Positions 1 through 9,128 of a DNA stretch of 49,839 bases are shown here, in pieces. The notes beneath the pieces are model-generated. The model had not been told where the DNA came from, made no database searches, and saw only the letters and a list, made by a program, of their open reading frames with translations. The position numbers and the translations under genes were made by a program. The DNA comes from Candidatus Symbiopectobacterium sp. 'North America' (GTDB lineage Bacteria; Pseudomonadota; Gammaproteobacteria; Enterobacterales; Enterobacteriaceae). The stretch is from the NCBI RefSeq assembly GCF_015762685.1, contig NZ_PEHF01000096.1:1-49839 (forward strand), written 5' to 3'. Numbering within the stretch: the first letter of the stretch is position 1; each line of letters starts with the position of its first letter.

Positions 1-264
1 CAGGTTGTAGCCGGTGAGGTGCAGCAGGCTGTAGATGAGCATGGAAGCGTGACCGTTGGAGAGGGCGAAACGGTCACGGTTGGCCCAGTGCGGGTTAGCC
101 GGGTTGTGATTAAGGTAATCGCGCCACAGGACTTCGGCGATATCTGCCATACCCATGGGTGCGCCTGGGTGACCGGATTTGGCTTTTTGCACGCCATCCA
201 TGCTGAGTGCGCGGATGGCGTTGGCACGTTGACGACGTACGTGCGGCGTATCAGACAACGACAT
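1..264 (-). CDS. tkt: Transketolase, N-terminal 88 residues (cut by window edge)
   Basis: Transketolase moves two-carbon ketol units between sugar phosphates with thiamine diphosphate, in the non-oxidative pentose phosphate pathway. Only the first 88 codons are inside the window. The frame starts at an ATG and shows the family's opening: the [18 protein letters not shown] segment around residues 27-44 and the LSNGHASML block around residue 70, whose histidine lies in the active site. It follows talA on the same strand with a 15-base gap, as tktB follows talA in E. coli. No lesion is seen in the visible part. TktA versus TktB cannot be settled from sequence; the neighbourhood argues for the tktB position. 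Confidence 0.93.
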   Translation of the reverse strand, partial: MSLSDTPHVRRQRANAIRALSMDGVQKAKSGHPGAPMGMADIAEVLWRDYLNHNPANPHWANRDRFALSNGHASMLIYSLLHLTGYNL

Positions 265-279
265 AATGGGCTCTCCAAA

Positions 280-1233
280 TCACAGTTGCGCTGCGAGCAT
301 CGCTTCCAGTTTTTCCTGATCGATAGCGAACAGGCGAATGCCTTCCGCCAGCTTCTCCACCACCATGGCATCCTGACAATGTTCCCAGTGGAACTCGGCT
401 TCGCTCAGCGGAGAAGGGCGGTGCAGCGCTTCCACCGACGGCGTTAGCTGGCGTGTTACCGGGGCGTTGCTGTTTTTCAACTGATCGAGCAGTGACGGTG
501 AGATGGTCAGGCGATCGCAGCCTACCAGCGCCAGAATTTGTTTCACTTTACGGAAACTGGCACCCATGATCACGGTGTTATAGCGGTGACGTTTGTAATA
601 GTCATAGATCTTTTGCACCGACAGCACGCCGGGATCCTGCTCGGCCTGATAGTGTTCCGCAGGCTGTTTGGCTTGATACCAGTCGTAGATACGGCCAACA
701 AACGGCGAGATAAGAAATACGCCTGCTTCGGCACAGGAGTGCGCTTGCGCAAAGGAAAACAGCAGCGTCAGGTTCCAGTTGATCCCCTCGCGTTCTAGCG
801 CTTCCGCCGCGCCGATGCCTTCCCAGGTAGAAGCCAGTTTGATCAATATGCGCGAGCGCGGAATGTCTTTCTCTTCATATAGACCAATCAGCTTAAGCGC
901 CTTGGCGACACACATGCCGCGATCGAATGACAGACGAGCATCCACCTCGGTGGAGATGCGTCCCGGCACCGATTTGAGGATCTCGGCGTCGATATTGACC
1001 GCCAGACGGTCGCCCTCTTTGATCAACTGGGTAGCGCGGTTCCCTCCTTGTTGGCGGGCATAGGTAATGGCTTCTTCGAACAGCGGGCTATATTGGGGCA
1101 GCGTGGCCGCTTTCAAAATCAGCGAGGGATTGGTGGTCGCATCTTCGGGCGCAAACTGACGAATCGCATCAATATCACCGCTGTCTGCGACGACAACGGT
1201 AAACTGCTTTAGGGCATTGAGTTGGTTCATCAT
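280..1233 (-). CDS. talA: Transaldolase A
   Basis: Transaldolase transfers a dihydroxyacetone unit from sedoheptulose 7-phosphate to glyceraldehyde 3-phosphate through a lysine Schiff base. The 317-residue length matches TalA (316-317). Active-site segments are present: VADSGD near the N-terminus, STEVDARLS, and the Schiff-base lysine in ILIKLAS. The end ([15 protein letters not shown]) is TalA-like. Two adjacent ATGs could start it (1233 or 1230). The frame is open further upstream, but that part lies inside rpiB and is not TalA-like. One oddity is a tryptophan in INWNLTLL where relatives usually have cysteine. It lies one base after rpiB, so the two are co-transcribed and probably translationally coupled, with tkt next. 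Confidence 0.95.
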   Translation of the reverse strand: MMNQLNALKQFTVVVADSGDIDAIRQFAPEDATTNPSLILKAATLPQYSPLFEEAITYARQQGGNRATQLIKEGDRLAVNIDAEILKSVPGRISTEVDARLSFDRGMCVAKALKLIGLYEEKDIPRSRILIKLASTWEGIGAAEALEREGINWNLTLLFSFAQAHSCAEAGVFLISPFVGRIYDWYQAKQPAEHYQAEQDPGVLSVQKIYDYYKRHRYNTVIMGASFRKVKQILALVGCDRLTISPSLLDQLKNSNAPVTRQLTPSVEALHRPSPLSEAEFHWEHCQDAMVVEKLAEGIRLFAIDQEKLEAMLAAQL

Positions 1234-1234
1234 G

Positions 1235-1693
1235 TCACCGCCCATTTTCCTGCTGCTCGTAGTAGCCGATGCGATCCACTTTGGGTACAGATCCCCCACC
1301 TTCAAATTCAGAAGCCAGCCAGGCTGAGACGATTTCTTTTGCCAGCTCTGGCCCGATAACCCGTGCGCCCAGCGAGATAATTTGTGCATTATCACTTTTT
1401 CTGGCGCGCTGTGCGGAATAGGTGTCATGGCATTGGGCTGCCCGAATCCCTGTAACTTTGTTCGCGACAATACTCATGCCGATACCGGTGCCGCAGATCA
1501 AGATCCCGCGCTCGTGTTTCCCTTCTTTGATGGAGACGGCAACGGTGTGTGCAACATCGGGGTAGATCGGATTTTCTCCACAGAGATCGTAGCTGTAGTC
1601 GGTAAGCTGCAACCCCTGCTGTTGTAAAAATTCACTAATGATGTTTTTCAAATCGATCGCGGCGCTGTCAGCGCCAATCGCAATTGCGTGCAT
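1235..1693 (-). CDS. RpiB-family sugar-phosphate isomerase, probable D-erythrulose-4-phosphate isomerase (EryI/DerI-like)
   Basis: This is a 152-residue RpiB/LacAB-type isomerase, a family that interconverts aldose and ketose phosphates. It shows the IGADSAA opening and the phosphate-binding CGTGIGMSI loop. The start is the third of three near codons: AGGAG abuts the ATG at 1699, whereas the ATG at 1693 has a normal 6-base spacing. RpiB relatives beside L-erythrulose kinase genes act as D-erythrulose-4-phosphate isomerases (EryI/DerI), making erythrose 4-phosphate. Here the gene leads a talA-tkt transcript and faces a DhaK/TIM/OiaC-type operon across a divergent promoter, so that role is more likely than ribose-5-phosphate isomerisation. 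The substrate is inferred from context; the family is certain. Confidence 0.85.
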   Translation of the reverse strand: MHAIAIGADSAAIDLKNIISEFLQQQGLQLTDYSYDLCGENPIYPDVAHTVAVSIKEGKHERGILICGTGIGMSIVANKVTGIRAAQCHDTYSAQRARKSDNAQIISLGARVIGPELAKEIVSAWLASEFEGGGSVPKVDRIGYYEQQENGR

Positions 1694-2090
1694 ACCCATC
1701 TCCTGCCTGACTAAAGGTCAACATAGCGCCAGATCCGGCGTTTCATGGCTAACATATACTGACCGTTTCAAATATTCAATATGTGATTATTTGTTTTGTA
1801 CCAGAGAGTGTGCATGATCTTCTTTGAAAGGTGATAAAGGTCACTAATTGCGCTTTTTGAGCGATATTTTACCTTTTGTACAGATGTTTGGATCATGCTC
1901 ACAATTTTAAAACAGAGTGGTAGGCAAAAAATCGGCGCGATCATATCGTTCATATGTTCGCTGTGTGTATTATTGATTTGACTCTTTAGAGGGCATAACA
2001 ATGTCTCAGACCGATACGCAAACGATAACAACGACGATAGAACATAAAGGTCACACCAGGTACTCTATCGCGAACGGCAGGGGGGTAAGT
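1694..2090. promoter_or_regulatory. Divergent intergenic region between rpiB and the MFS gene
   Basis: This 397-base AT-rich gap must hold the promoters of the minus-strand rpiB-talA-tkt transcript and the plus-strand transporter/kinase operon. No gene is seen in it. A weak CRP-like sequence (TTGGA, six bases, TCACA) lies near 1889-1904. CATAT motifs repeat near 1940-1955, where a SorC-type regulator could bind. Both sites are suggestions by eye only. A plus-strand reading upstream of 2091 is open from 2001, but the ATG at 2091 has a much better ribosome-binding site. Confidence 0.4.
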
Positions 2091-3277
2091 ATGAGCAAGA
2101 TATCGGCTACACAAGCGGCGCAACAGAAAGCCGCAGCGCCATCCTCTGCAGAGCAGTCCGCCATCCGCAAGATCTCTTTGCGTCTGGTACCGTTCGTCGG
2201 ACTGATGTTCTTTATTAACTTCCTCGATCGTACGGCAATTTCTTTTGCTGGCCCGAACGGTATGAATACCGATCTGGCGCTGACCGTCGCGCAGTTTGGG
2301 CTGGCATCCGGCATTTTCTTTATCGGTTACATTCTGTTAGAAGTGCCCAGCAACCTGGCACTACACCGTTTTGGCGCGCGCAAGTGGTTGGCGCGCATCA
2401 TGGTTTCCTGGGGGATTGTGTCGCTGCTGTTTACCTGGGTAAGCAGTGTGCAAGAACTGTATATCCTGCGCTTCCTGCTGGGGATTGCCGAGGCGGGCTT
2501 CTTCCCCGGGGCCATTTTGTTCCTCAGCTTATGGGGGCCAGCGCGTTATCGCAGCAAGATTCTGGCGCTGTTTTATCTGGCACAGCCGATGACCACCGTG
2601 CTCGGCGCACTGGAAAGCGAACATGCCGCCAAACAGCACAGCAAACACCCCCCAGCGTGCACACCGTGCTGTTCAACAAGCGGGTGTGGGTGTTGTGCCT
2701 GATTTACTTCGGTTTTATTTACGGCCTGTATGCATTGGCGTTCTTCCTGCCCACCATTATCAGCGGGTTCCAACAGCAGTTTGGCACCACCTTTAACGTG
2801 CTGGAAAAAGGGTTGATTACGGCAGTGCCCTATCTGCCGGCAGCCATTGTGATGCACTTCTGGTCACGTGACGCAACCCGCCGTGGCTGCCGTACCTGGC
2901 ACATTGCCATTCCGGCGTTAACCGGTACCATCAGTATTCCGTTGGCGCTGTACATGGATTAACCGGCTGCCACCATCGCCGTGATTACCGTAACCGCCTG
3001 TTCCATTTTCTCGGCGTTACCTAACTTCTGGAGATTGCCTACGCAGTTCCTGACCGGGGCTTCTGCGGCGGCGGCGATTGCCCTGATCAATACCATCGGT
3101 AACGTTGCCGGGTTCTCTGCGGGGTATATCACCGGGGCGGTGCGAGGGGTTACCGGCACCTACGTTCTCCCGATGTTGATTGTCGGCGGCCTGATGCTGC
3201 TCTCTGCAATCTTGATGGTGTTATTGAGTCGTTCCGGGCAGGAATCCCAAGCTGCATCAGCCACACAGGAGCATTGA
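2091..3277 (+). pseudogene. MFS transporter, anion:cation symporter type (broken)
   Basis: This is a major-facilitator uptake protein of the sugar-acid/phthalate type. Evidence: the FINFLDRTAISFAGP segment in the first helix, the IFFIGYILLEVPSN helix, and the A-like loop with RFGARKWLARI. As first gene of the operon it probably imported the sugar acid. AGGGGGG stands before the ATG at 2091. Three lesions are seen. First, an in-frame deletion near 2609 joins the end of helix 5/6 to the central loop, about 60-65 residues short by comparison with the family. Second, one base is lost near 2660. Third, an in-frame TAA lies at 2960-2962. The rest reads on to TGA at 3275-3277, two bases before the kinase gene. 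Transport is surely lost. Confidence 0.85.
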
Positions 3278-3278
3278 C

Positions 3279-4957
3279 ATGACCTATTTGTTTAACCAGC
3301 CGTCTGATTTTGCACGTGAATTAACGGAAGGTTTTGTTGCTGCGCACAGCGATAAGGTGCGTCAGGTGCCGGGGGGCGTGGTCAGAAGCACTTGCAGTCC
3401 TGAAGGCTGTGTCGCTATCGTGGTCGGCGGCGGTTCTGGACACTACCCGGCGTTTGCCTGGTTGGTTGGGCAAGGTTTGGCACACGGTGCCGAGATGGGC
3501 AACCTGTTTGCTTCCCCTTCTGCGCAGCAAATCTGTTCCGTGGCGCGTGCGGCGCACAACGGCGGCGGTGTTCTGCTGACGTTCGGCAACTATGCGGGGG
3601 ATGTGCTCCACTTTGGTCAGGCAAAAGCGCGTCTGAATGCCGAAGGGATCCCGTGCGAACTGCTGGCGGTGTTCAAGGCAGCAGCGGAAGTGGGATACGA
3701 TCTGGCGGAGGTGCTGGCGGTGGCTGAGCGTGCCAACCAGCGCACACGCTTTTTCGGCGTGGCTTTTTCGGGTTGCACCTTACCCGGAGTCGATCACCCC
3801 CTGTTTACTGTGCCGGAGGGCATGATGGGGGTCGGGATGGGCATCCACGGAGAACCCGGTATAAAAGATGCGCCGATTTCCAGTGCGGATGAACTGGCCG
3901 AACTGTTGGTCAACGCGCTGTTAAAAGAGGTGCCGCAGGCGGTGAGCGCACTGTCCGGGCAGCGCCTCAGCGTCGTGCTCAATGGGCTGGGTAGCGTGAA
4001 GTATGAAGAGCTGTTTGTGGTGTATCGCCGCGTTGCTCAACTGCTGACGGCGCAAGGGCTCACTATCGTTGAACCAGAGGTGGGCGAGTTGGTGACCAGC
4101 TTTGATATGGCCGGACTCTCACTCACCCTGTTCTGGCTGGATGAAGAGCTGGAGCGCTTCTGGCGTGCGTCAGCCAATACGCCCGCGTTTCGCAAGGGCA
4201 GCATGACGGCTGCTGAACCTCGCTAAGAGTGCGAATTCAACGTCGAGCAGGACAGTATTCCTGAAGCAACCCCAGCATCGCGCGAGGCGGCGCAGTGTGT
4301 TGCCGCTGCCCTGGCGGCGGCGCGTGATGTTGTTGTGGCGAATGTCGATGAACTGGGCCGCATTGATGCGGTAGCGGGCGATGGCGATCACGGTATCGGC
4401 ATGGAGCCCGGGATAGTGGCGGCGGCGGAAACCGCCGTCAATATGCTGGAGAGGCAGGCGGGCGCTGCCACCTTATTGCAACGTGCGGCGGATGCCTGGG
4501 CCGATCGGGCGGGGGGGACGTCAGGCGCCATTGGGGGGTAGCGCTTAATGCGCTGGGCACCGCGCTGGGGGACATCGCAAAATCGGATGGCTCACGCGTT
4601 GCTCTCGGCATTCGCCAAGCGGCAGAGGGCATTATGCATTTCGGTAAGGCGAAGGCGGGTGACAAAACGCTGGTCGATGCTCTTTTGCTTTTCAGTGATG
4701 CGTTGACGCAGCGTGTCAATGCCGGGGAAGCGTTGCCGCAGGCCTGGTTGAAAGCCGCGCAGGTGGCACAACAAGCGGCGGATGCCACTGCGCAACTGCG
4801 TCCCAAAATTGGTCGTGCGCGCCCTTTGGCAGAAAAAAGTCTGGGTACACCGGATTCGGGCGCCATCTCGCTGGCAATGATCCTGAATGCGGTAGCGACC
4901 GTGTTGAATCAGGTTCAGACCGAGCACGCTGCGGTACAGGAGACACAAGCACAATGA
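3279..4957 (+). pseudogene. Dihydroxyacetone-kinase-family protein, probable L-erythrulose kinase (LerK-like), broken
   Basis: This single-chain kinase had a DhaK substrate domain and a DhaL ATP domain. The DhaK part (residues 1 to about 310) keeps the GGGSGH loop (49-54) and the histidine that binds the keto group covalently (His190 in GMGIHGEPG). The DhaL part keeps DAVAGDGDHGIGM, the magnesium/nucleotide aspartates, and GGTSGA. A TAA at 4224-4226 falls in the linker, so the DhaK half could still be made. The DhaL half has no obvious start of its own and is frameshifted near 4532 (ATT followed by six G; one base missing from an expected IWGVALN). It ends overlapping the next ATG by four bases. 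Substrate L-erythrulose is inferred from the neighbours; plain dihydroxyacetone is the alternative. Confidence 0.82.
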
Positions 4958-5748
4958 GCCAACCGGGGAGTCACGAAGGCGTTATCACGCTGGGCGTCAG
5001 CCTGAAAATGTATTTCGGCTACCAGCAAACCGTGGACTGGTGCCAGCGCATCCACAGCATTGTGCAGCGCCATCCTCTGGCGTCGGTGGTGCAGGTCAGG
5101 TTGTTTGTGTTGCCAGCCTTTCCTGCGCTGGCCCCTGCTGTCTCTCTTTTCGCTGATTCTGCCGTCGATGTCGGGGCGCAAGACCTGCATTGGGCGGATA
5201 ACTGCGCCTTCACTGGGGAAGTCAGCGGCACGCTGTTGCACGAAATGGGGTGCCGCTATGTAGAAGTCGGGCATGCGGAACGGCGTCGCTATTTTGGTGA
5301 AACCGATGAGCATATTGCCCTTAAAACAGCAGCCGCCTGGCGCAACGGGCTTACCCCTGTGCTCTGTGTTGGCGAAGAGCAGCGCGGCAGCGTGCAGCAG
5401 GCGATAGCAATCTGTCAGGCCCAGCTCACCAGCTCGCTCAACCGCGCGCAGCAACAGCAGTTAACGGGACAGGTTGTTGTCGCTTATGAGCCTCAATGGG
5501 CGATTGGCAGCGCAGAACCCGCACCAACCGAAGCTATCAGCCTTGTCTGTGAGGCGCTGAAGCAGCAGTTATTCACCGCAGCAGGCGTACGCGACGGCAG
5601 AGTGATTTATGGCGGCAGCGCTGGACCGGGGCTACTGAGTCAGCTCGGGCCTGCAGTTGATGGCCTGTTTTTAGGGCGCTTCTCCCACGATCCGGCGGCG
5701 TTTAACGCCATTATGTATGAAGCGTTGGCGCTGTGCCCGCAGCAGTAA
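4954..5748 (+). CDS. Triose-phosphate-isomerase homologue, probable L-erythrulose-1-phosphate isomerase (LerI/EryH-like)
   Basis: This is an intact 264-residue TIM-barrel isomerase. Catalytic residues sit in family motifs: Lys18 (SLKMY), His107 (VEVGHAERR) and Glu179 (AYEPQWAIG), with the phosphate loop GGSAGPG near the C-terminus. It begins with an ATGA overlap on the end of the kinase gene. It is divergent from housekeeping TpiA, with an N-terminal extension and an altered WADNCAFTGE loop. It sits between an erythrulose-type kinase and an OiaC-like gene, so it more likely converts L-erythrulose 1-phosphate to D-erythrulose 4-phosphate than serves glycolysis. That substrate is context-based. 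It survives intact although the genes on both sides are broken. Confidence 0.85.
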   Translation: MSQPGSHEGVITLGVSLKMYFGYQQTVDWCQRIHSIVQRHPLASVVQVRLFVLPAFPALAPAVSLFADSAVDVGAQDLHWADNCAFTGEVSGTLLHEMGCRYVEVGHAERRRYFGETDEHIALKTAAAWRNGLTPVLCVGEEQRGSVQQAIAICQAQLTSSLNRAQQQQLTGQVVVAYEPQWAIGSAEPAPTEAISLVCEALKQQLFTAAGVRDGRVIYGGSAGPGLLSQLGPAVDGLFLGRFSHDPAAFNAIMYEALALCPQQ

Positions 5749-5773
5749 AAATACGCAGAAAGGAGATATTACC

Positions 5774-6590
5774 GTGGCTATTGGTTTAAGCACTTACGCT
5801 TTTTTCTGGCGCATGTCCTCCCGCGTCCCTGACCCAATGGGGCTGGAGGCGATGCCGGATCACACGGCAGAATCGGGCGCGACTGTGTTTCAGATTTGTG
5901 GTTACCCAGCAGTGGAAACGCTGTCATCCGCTGAGCTGGAAAAGCTGCGTCAGCGCGCCGAGGACTTAATCCATTCAACTGGAACTCGGAACGCGTGGAC
6001 TGGAGACAGCGCATTTAACGCGTTATCTGGCGCTGGCTCAGGTATTGGATGTCTGTTTTATTCGCACCATGTTTAACAGTGTTACGCACCAACCCACACC
6101 GGATGAAGCTCGCGAACTGTTGCAGATCATTTTGCCGCAGGCAGAGCAGCAGGGCGTTCAGTTCGGACTGGAAACGTACGAGCAGGTAAAAACCCGCACC
6201 CTGCTGGAGGTGGTTGATGCGATCGACAGTCCGGCGTTGGGCATTTGTCTCGATCCGGGAAACTGCGTGGCGGCGTTGGAGCATCCGTGTGACGTTATCG
6301 ACATGACGGCACGACGCGTGGTGAACCTGCACATCAAGGATTTTGCCTTTGCGCGCCAGAATGGCTGGGTTGGGTTTACCTATTCCGGCAGCCCGCTCGG
6401 CACCGGGTTGCTCGACTACGACCACCTGCATAAAGCGGTTCGTCCTAATGAGCGACACATCAATCAGGTGGTTGAGCACTGGCTGCCGTGGCAATCCACG
6501 CCGGAGGAGACCTGCCGTCAGGAAGCTGCCTGGACCACACAAAGCCTGAACTTTCTTTTTGCCCGTAATCCGCAGGCGGGGCAGCGATAA
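5774..6590 (+). pseudogene. Xylose-isomerase-like TIM-barrel protein, probable 3-oxo-isoapionate decarboxylase (OiaC-like), frameshifted
   Basis: This is a sugar-phosphate isomerase/epimerase-fold protein (AP-endonuclease-2-like barrel). It starts at GTG 5774, seven bases after AGGAGA. Likely metal ligands are in FGLETYE (Glu), ICLDPGN (Asp), NLHIKDF (His) and the end of the GSPLGTGLLDY loop. The N-terminal part (5774 to about 5966) and the remainder (in frame from about 5970) are offset by one base in the GAGGACTTAATCC stretch, so the gene is frameshifted near residue 65. Members beside D-apionate oxidoisomerase and erythrulose kinase decarboxylate 3-oxo-isoapionate to L-erythrulose. The specific function rests on neighbours; generic hydroxypyruvate-isomerase-like is the safe name. 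Confidence 0.75.
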
Positions 6591-6638
6591 CCTTTTTTAT
6601 TGAACGAAAATGCATTCCAAATCCGAGGAGTAACGATC

Positions 6639-7496
6639 ATGACAACAGAATTAAAAACGATTACGGTACTGGGCGCTGGTGGCAAAATGGGCATGCGTAT
6701 CTCTGCCAATTTCCAGAAAAGTGCCTATCAGGTGTTTTACTGTGAGAATTCCCCGCGCGCGCAGGAGCAGGTGATTGCTGCGGGGCGCGAGCTGGCGGTG
6801 GCTGAGCAGGTTATTCCGGACAGCGATGTGGTGATCCTTGCGGTCCCTGATATTGCGCTGAAAGTGGTTTCCGCGCAGGTGGTGCCGCAAATGAAACGCG
6901 GTGCGATTCTGTTAACGCTCGACCCGGCTGCGGCCTACGCCAATTTGATCCCCAAACGTGATGATATCGATTACGCGGTCGCACACCCATGCCACCCTTC
7001 GGTATTCCTCGATCGTTTCACACCAGAAGAACATGCCGACGCGTTTGGCGGCGTCGCCGCACCTCAGCACGTTGCTGCTTCCTATGAAAAAGGCAGCGAT
7101 CAGCAGAAAGCCGTGCTGGTCGAGGTGGTAAAAGTAATGTATGGCCCGGTGATTGACGTGCACTGGGTGACGGTAAAACAGTTGGCCTATCTCGAACCGA
7201 CGCTGGTTGAAACCGTGGCCTGTATGGTGGGTACGTTGATGAAAGAAGCGCTGGATGAAACTGTCAATACCATCGGCGTGCCGAAAGCGGCAGCGGAAGC
7301 GATGCTCGATGGCCACATTCAAATAAAGCTGGCAGTGGCGTTCCGCAGTACCAACCCGTTCTCGGATGCTTGCATGATCGCCATCGAGTACGGCAAAGAA
7401 AACATTATCAAACCGGACTGGAAAAAGATTTTCGATCAAAAAGAGCTCGATCTGGTGATCGCCAGAATGCTGAAGATTGATGCCATTGAGCGCTAA
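6639..7496 (+). CDS. Phosphogluconate-dehydrogenase-like oxidoreductase, probable D-apionate oxidoisomerase (ApnO-like)
   Basis: This is an intact 285-residue NAD-dependent enzyme. A Rossmann nucleotide-binding loop (VLGAGGKMG, residues 10-18) is followed by a conserved HPCHPS segment near 110 and a helical C-terminal domain of the phosphogluconate-dehydrogenase-like type. GAGGAG lies eight bases before the ATG. Proteins of this architecture beside OiaC and L-erythrulose kinase genes oxidise D-apionate with migration of a hydroxymethyl group, giving 3-oxo-isoapionate. It follows the OiaC-like gene by 48 bases and is followed by a terminator, so it closes the operon. Assignment to ApnO is by architecture and neighbourhood; no active-site residue was checked against a structure. 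Confidence 0.72.
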   Translation: MTTELKTITVLGAGGKMGMRISANFQKSAYQVFYCENSPRAQEQVIAAGRELAVAEQVIPDSDVVILAVPDIALKVVSAQVVPQMKRGAILLTLDPAAAYANLIPKRDDIDYAVAHPCHPSVFLDRFTPEEHADAFGGVAAPQHVAASYEKGSDQQKAVLVEVVKVMYGPVIDVHWVTVKQLAYLEPTLVETVACMVGTLMKEALDETVNTIGVPKAAAEAMLDGHIQIKLAVAFRSTNPFSDACMIAIEYGKENIIKPDWKKIFDQKELDLVIARMLKIDAIER

Positions 7497-7525
7497 TGCC
7501 TGTCGCGCATCAATGACGCAGAACC

Positions 7526-7567
7526 GCCGCAAGCCTGTTTATGCGGGTTTGCGGCATCACTGTTTTT
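7526..7567 (+). terminator. Rho-independent terminator after the oxidoisomerase gene
   Basis: GCCGCAAGCC pairs with GGTTTGCGGC (7526-7555) with one wobble, followed by a run of five T at 7563-7567. It lies 29 bases after the stop of the upstream gene. This ends the catabolic operon and separates it from the regulator. Confidence 0.75.
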
Positions 7568-7718
7568 AGGCAATGACGGGGCTATTATCAGGAGATTGGT
7601 TGCCGGAGTTGAGCCCTGACTTGCGGCGTGCAACAATTGTTAATGATGATCGGCTGTTGCCGACAGGGCCGTGTCTGCCCAGGCACGCTTACCCTTTGCG
7701 TAAGGATAATATTACCGA

Positions 7719-8681
7719 ATGGAAAAACAATCAGGATCTCAGGATAACGAACTACTGACGGAAATCGCCGTGGCGTATTACCAGGACGAGATTACCCAGG
7801 AGGAGATCGCGAAGAAATTCGGCATTTCGCGCATCAAAGTAGGGCGTTTGCTAAAGCGTGCTAAAGAAGAGGGCATTGTCGAGATCAACGTTCGCTATCA
7901 CCCGGTGTTCAGCACCCGGTTGGAGCAGCAACTGCTGGAGCGTTTTCCCATCAAACGCGCGCTGATCGCGCTTGATCACCCTGATGAAGAAGAACAGCGG
8001 CGTCAGGTAGCGGCATTGGTTTCCAACCATCTGGCAGTAACGTTGAAAGATGGTACCGTGGTTGCGGTCGGTCAGGGGCGCAATGTGTCCGGCGTGGCAG
8101 ATCACGTAGGAAACGTGACTGAACACCACTGCAAGTTTATCTGCGGGATTGGCGGTGTGCACCGTCCCGGCGATGCGATCAACGCCGATCATATCAGCCG
8201 TCGTCTGGCGAAGAAATTTGGCGGCAGTAGCGAAACGCTTTACGCCCCGGCTTACGTGGAAAACCGTGCCCTCAAGCAAGCGTTTATGCAGAACGGCACC
8301 ATCAAGGAGACGCTTGATCGAGCGCGTAAGGCGGATATCGCGCTGGTGGGCATTGGCGACATGAACGAAAACAGCTACATGGTAAAACTGGGCTGGTTCA
8401 CGCCACAGGAAATTGTTGATGCCAGCCTTAACCAGGGCGTGATTGGCGACATTGCTGGCTATGACTTTTTTAACGCGCAGGGGCAGTACATCGATACCGT
8501 GATGCACGACAGGGTGATTGGTGTCAGCATCGAAGAGCTACGCAACATCCCCTTTGTTATTGCCATTGCTTCAGAAAATACCAAAGCGCTGGCGATATTG
8601 GGTGCGTTGCGCACCGGTGCTATCGATATTATCGCCACCAGCGCCTCGAACATCCGCACCATCCTCAATATGACCCAATAG
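7719..8681 (+). CDS. SorC/DeoR-type transcriptional regulator of the sugar-acid locus
   Basis: This is an intact 320-residue regulator. Residues 13-55 form a helix-turn-helix (TQEEIAKKFGISRIKVGRLL, then KRAKEEGIVEI). The remainder is the SorC sugar-binding domain (PF04198 type), with the GQGRNVSGVADH region and the C-terminal LGALRTGAIDIIATS. Such proteins bind a phosphorylated sugar and act as repressor or activator of the adjacent catabolic operon. AGGATAA precedes the ATG. It is flanked by two terminators, so it is a separate transcript. It most likely binds the divergent region at 1694-2090; the effector is unknown, with an erythrulose or erythrose phosphate a reasonable guess. Confidence 0.85.
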   Translation: MEKQSGSQDNELLTEIAVAYYQDEITQEEIAKKFGISRIKVGRLLKRAKEEGIVEINVRYHPVFSTRLEQQLLERFPIKRALIALDHPDEEEQRRQVAALVSNHLAVTLKDGTVVAVGQGRNVSGVADHVGNVTEHHCKFICGIGGVHRPGDAINADHISRRLAKKFGGSSETLYAPAYVENRALKQAFMQNGTIKETLDRARKADIALVGIGDMNENSYMVKLGWFTPQEIVDASLNQGVIGDIAGYDFFNAQGQYIDTVMHDRVIGVSIEELRNIPFVIAIASENTKALAILGALRTGAIDIIATSASNIRTILNMTQ

Positions 8682-8694
8682 GATACTTTTTTCT

Positions 8695-8725
8695 GCCGGA
8701 CAGCAGCACTTTGCTGTCCGGCATT
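8695..8725 (+). terminator. Hairpin terminator after the SorC-type gene
   Basis: A perfect 11-base stem, GCCGGACAGCA (8695-8705) with TGCTGTCCGGC (8712-8722), has a 6-base loop and only a short T stretch after it. It begins 14 bases after the regulator's stop codon. Confidence 0.65.
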
Positions 8726-8908
8726 TGAATGATTTATCACCACTTTTAGTTGATTTTTACGTCTGCTTTTTTCCCGCAGGTTAGCAATACGTTATCCAGT
8801 TCGCGATAACGTGACATTATGCGCAAAAAAACAAGCAGATAAATTAACTATATTAACCTGCATTCACTATCGGTTTTTGCCATACTTCACGGCTATCTCC
8901 CCTAAATA

Positions 8909-9016
8909 ATTCGAGTTGCAGGAAGGCGGCAAGAGAGGGAATCCAGATGAGCTTACTCAAGCAAGTGATTCGGGTGAGCGAGCACAGCCAACGCACCTGC
9001 AACTTGAAGTATGACG
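8909..9016. repeat. Palindromic intergenic repeat of the Pectobacterium/Dickeya/Serratia type
   Basis: In the 447-base gap before maeB, the segment starts ATTCGAGTTGCAGG (8909-8922) and ends CCTGCAACTTGAAGT (8996-9010), imperfect inverted termini. Between them are AGGCGGCAAG and GTGATTCGGGTGAGCGAG blocks. From memory, near-identical copies of about 110-125 bases are scattered through Pectobacterium, Dickeya and Serratia genomes. It has no coding capacity. The rest of the gap (8730-8908 and 9017-9128) shows no gene. Confidence 0.7.
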
Positions 9017-9128
9017 GGGATACAAGCAGTAATGATTGAACTTCTGTCAGCGTTCACCTCTCCTTGTCTGCTTGGGATAGACTCGCAGCCCTACGTCACG
9101 ACAACAAAAGCCTATAAGCGATGCAACA

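Noticed and set aside
280..1470. A longer transaldolase start, giving about 396 residues
   Set aside because: The extra residues lie inside rpiB, do not resemble TalA, and the ATG at 1230/1233 fits TalA length.
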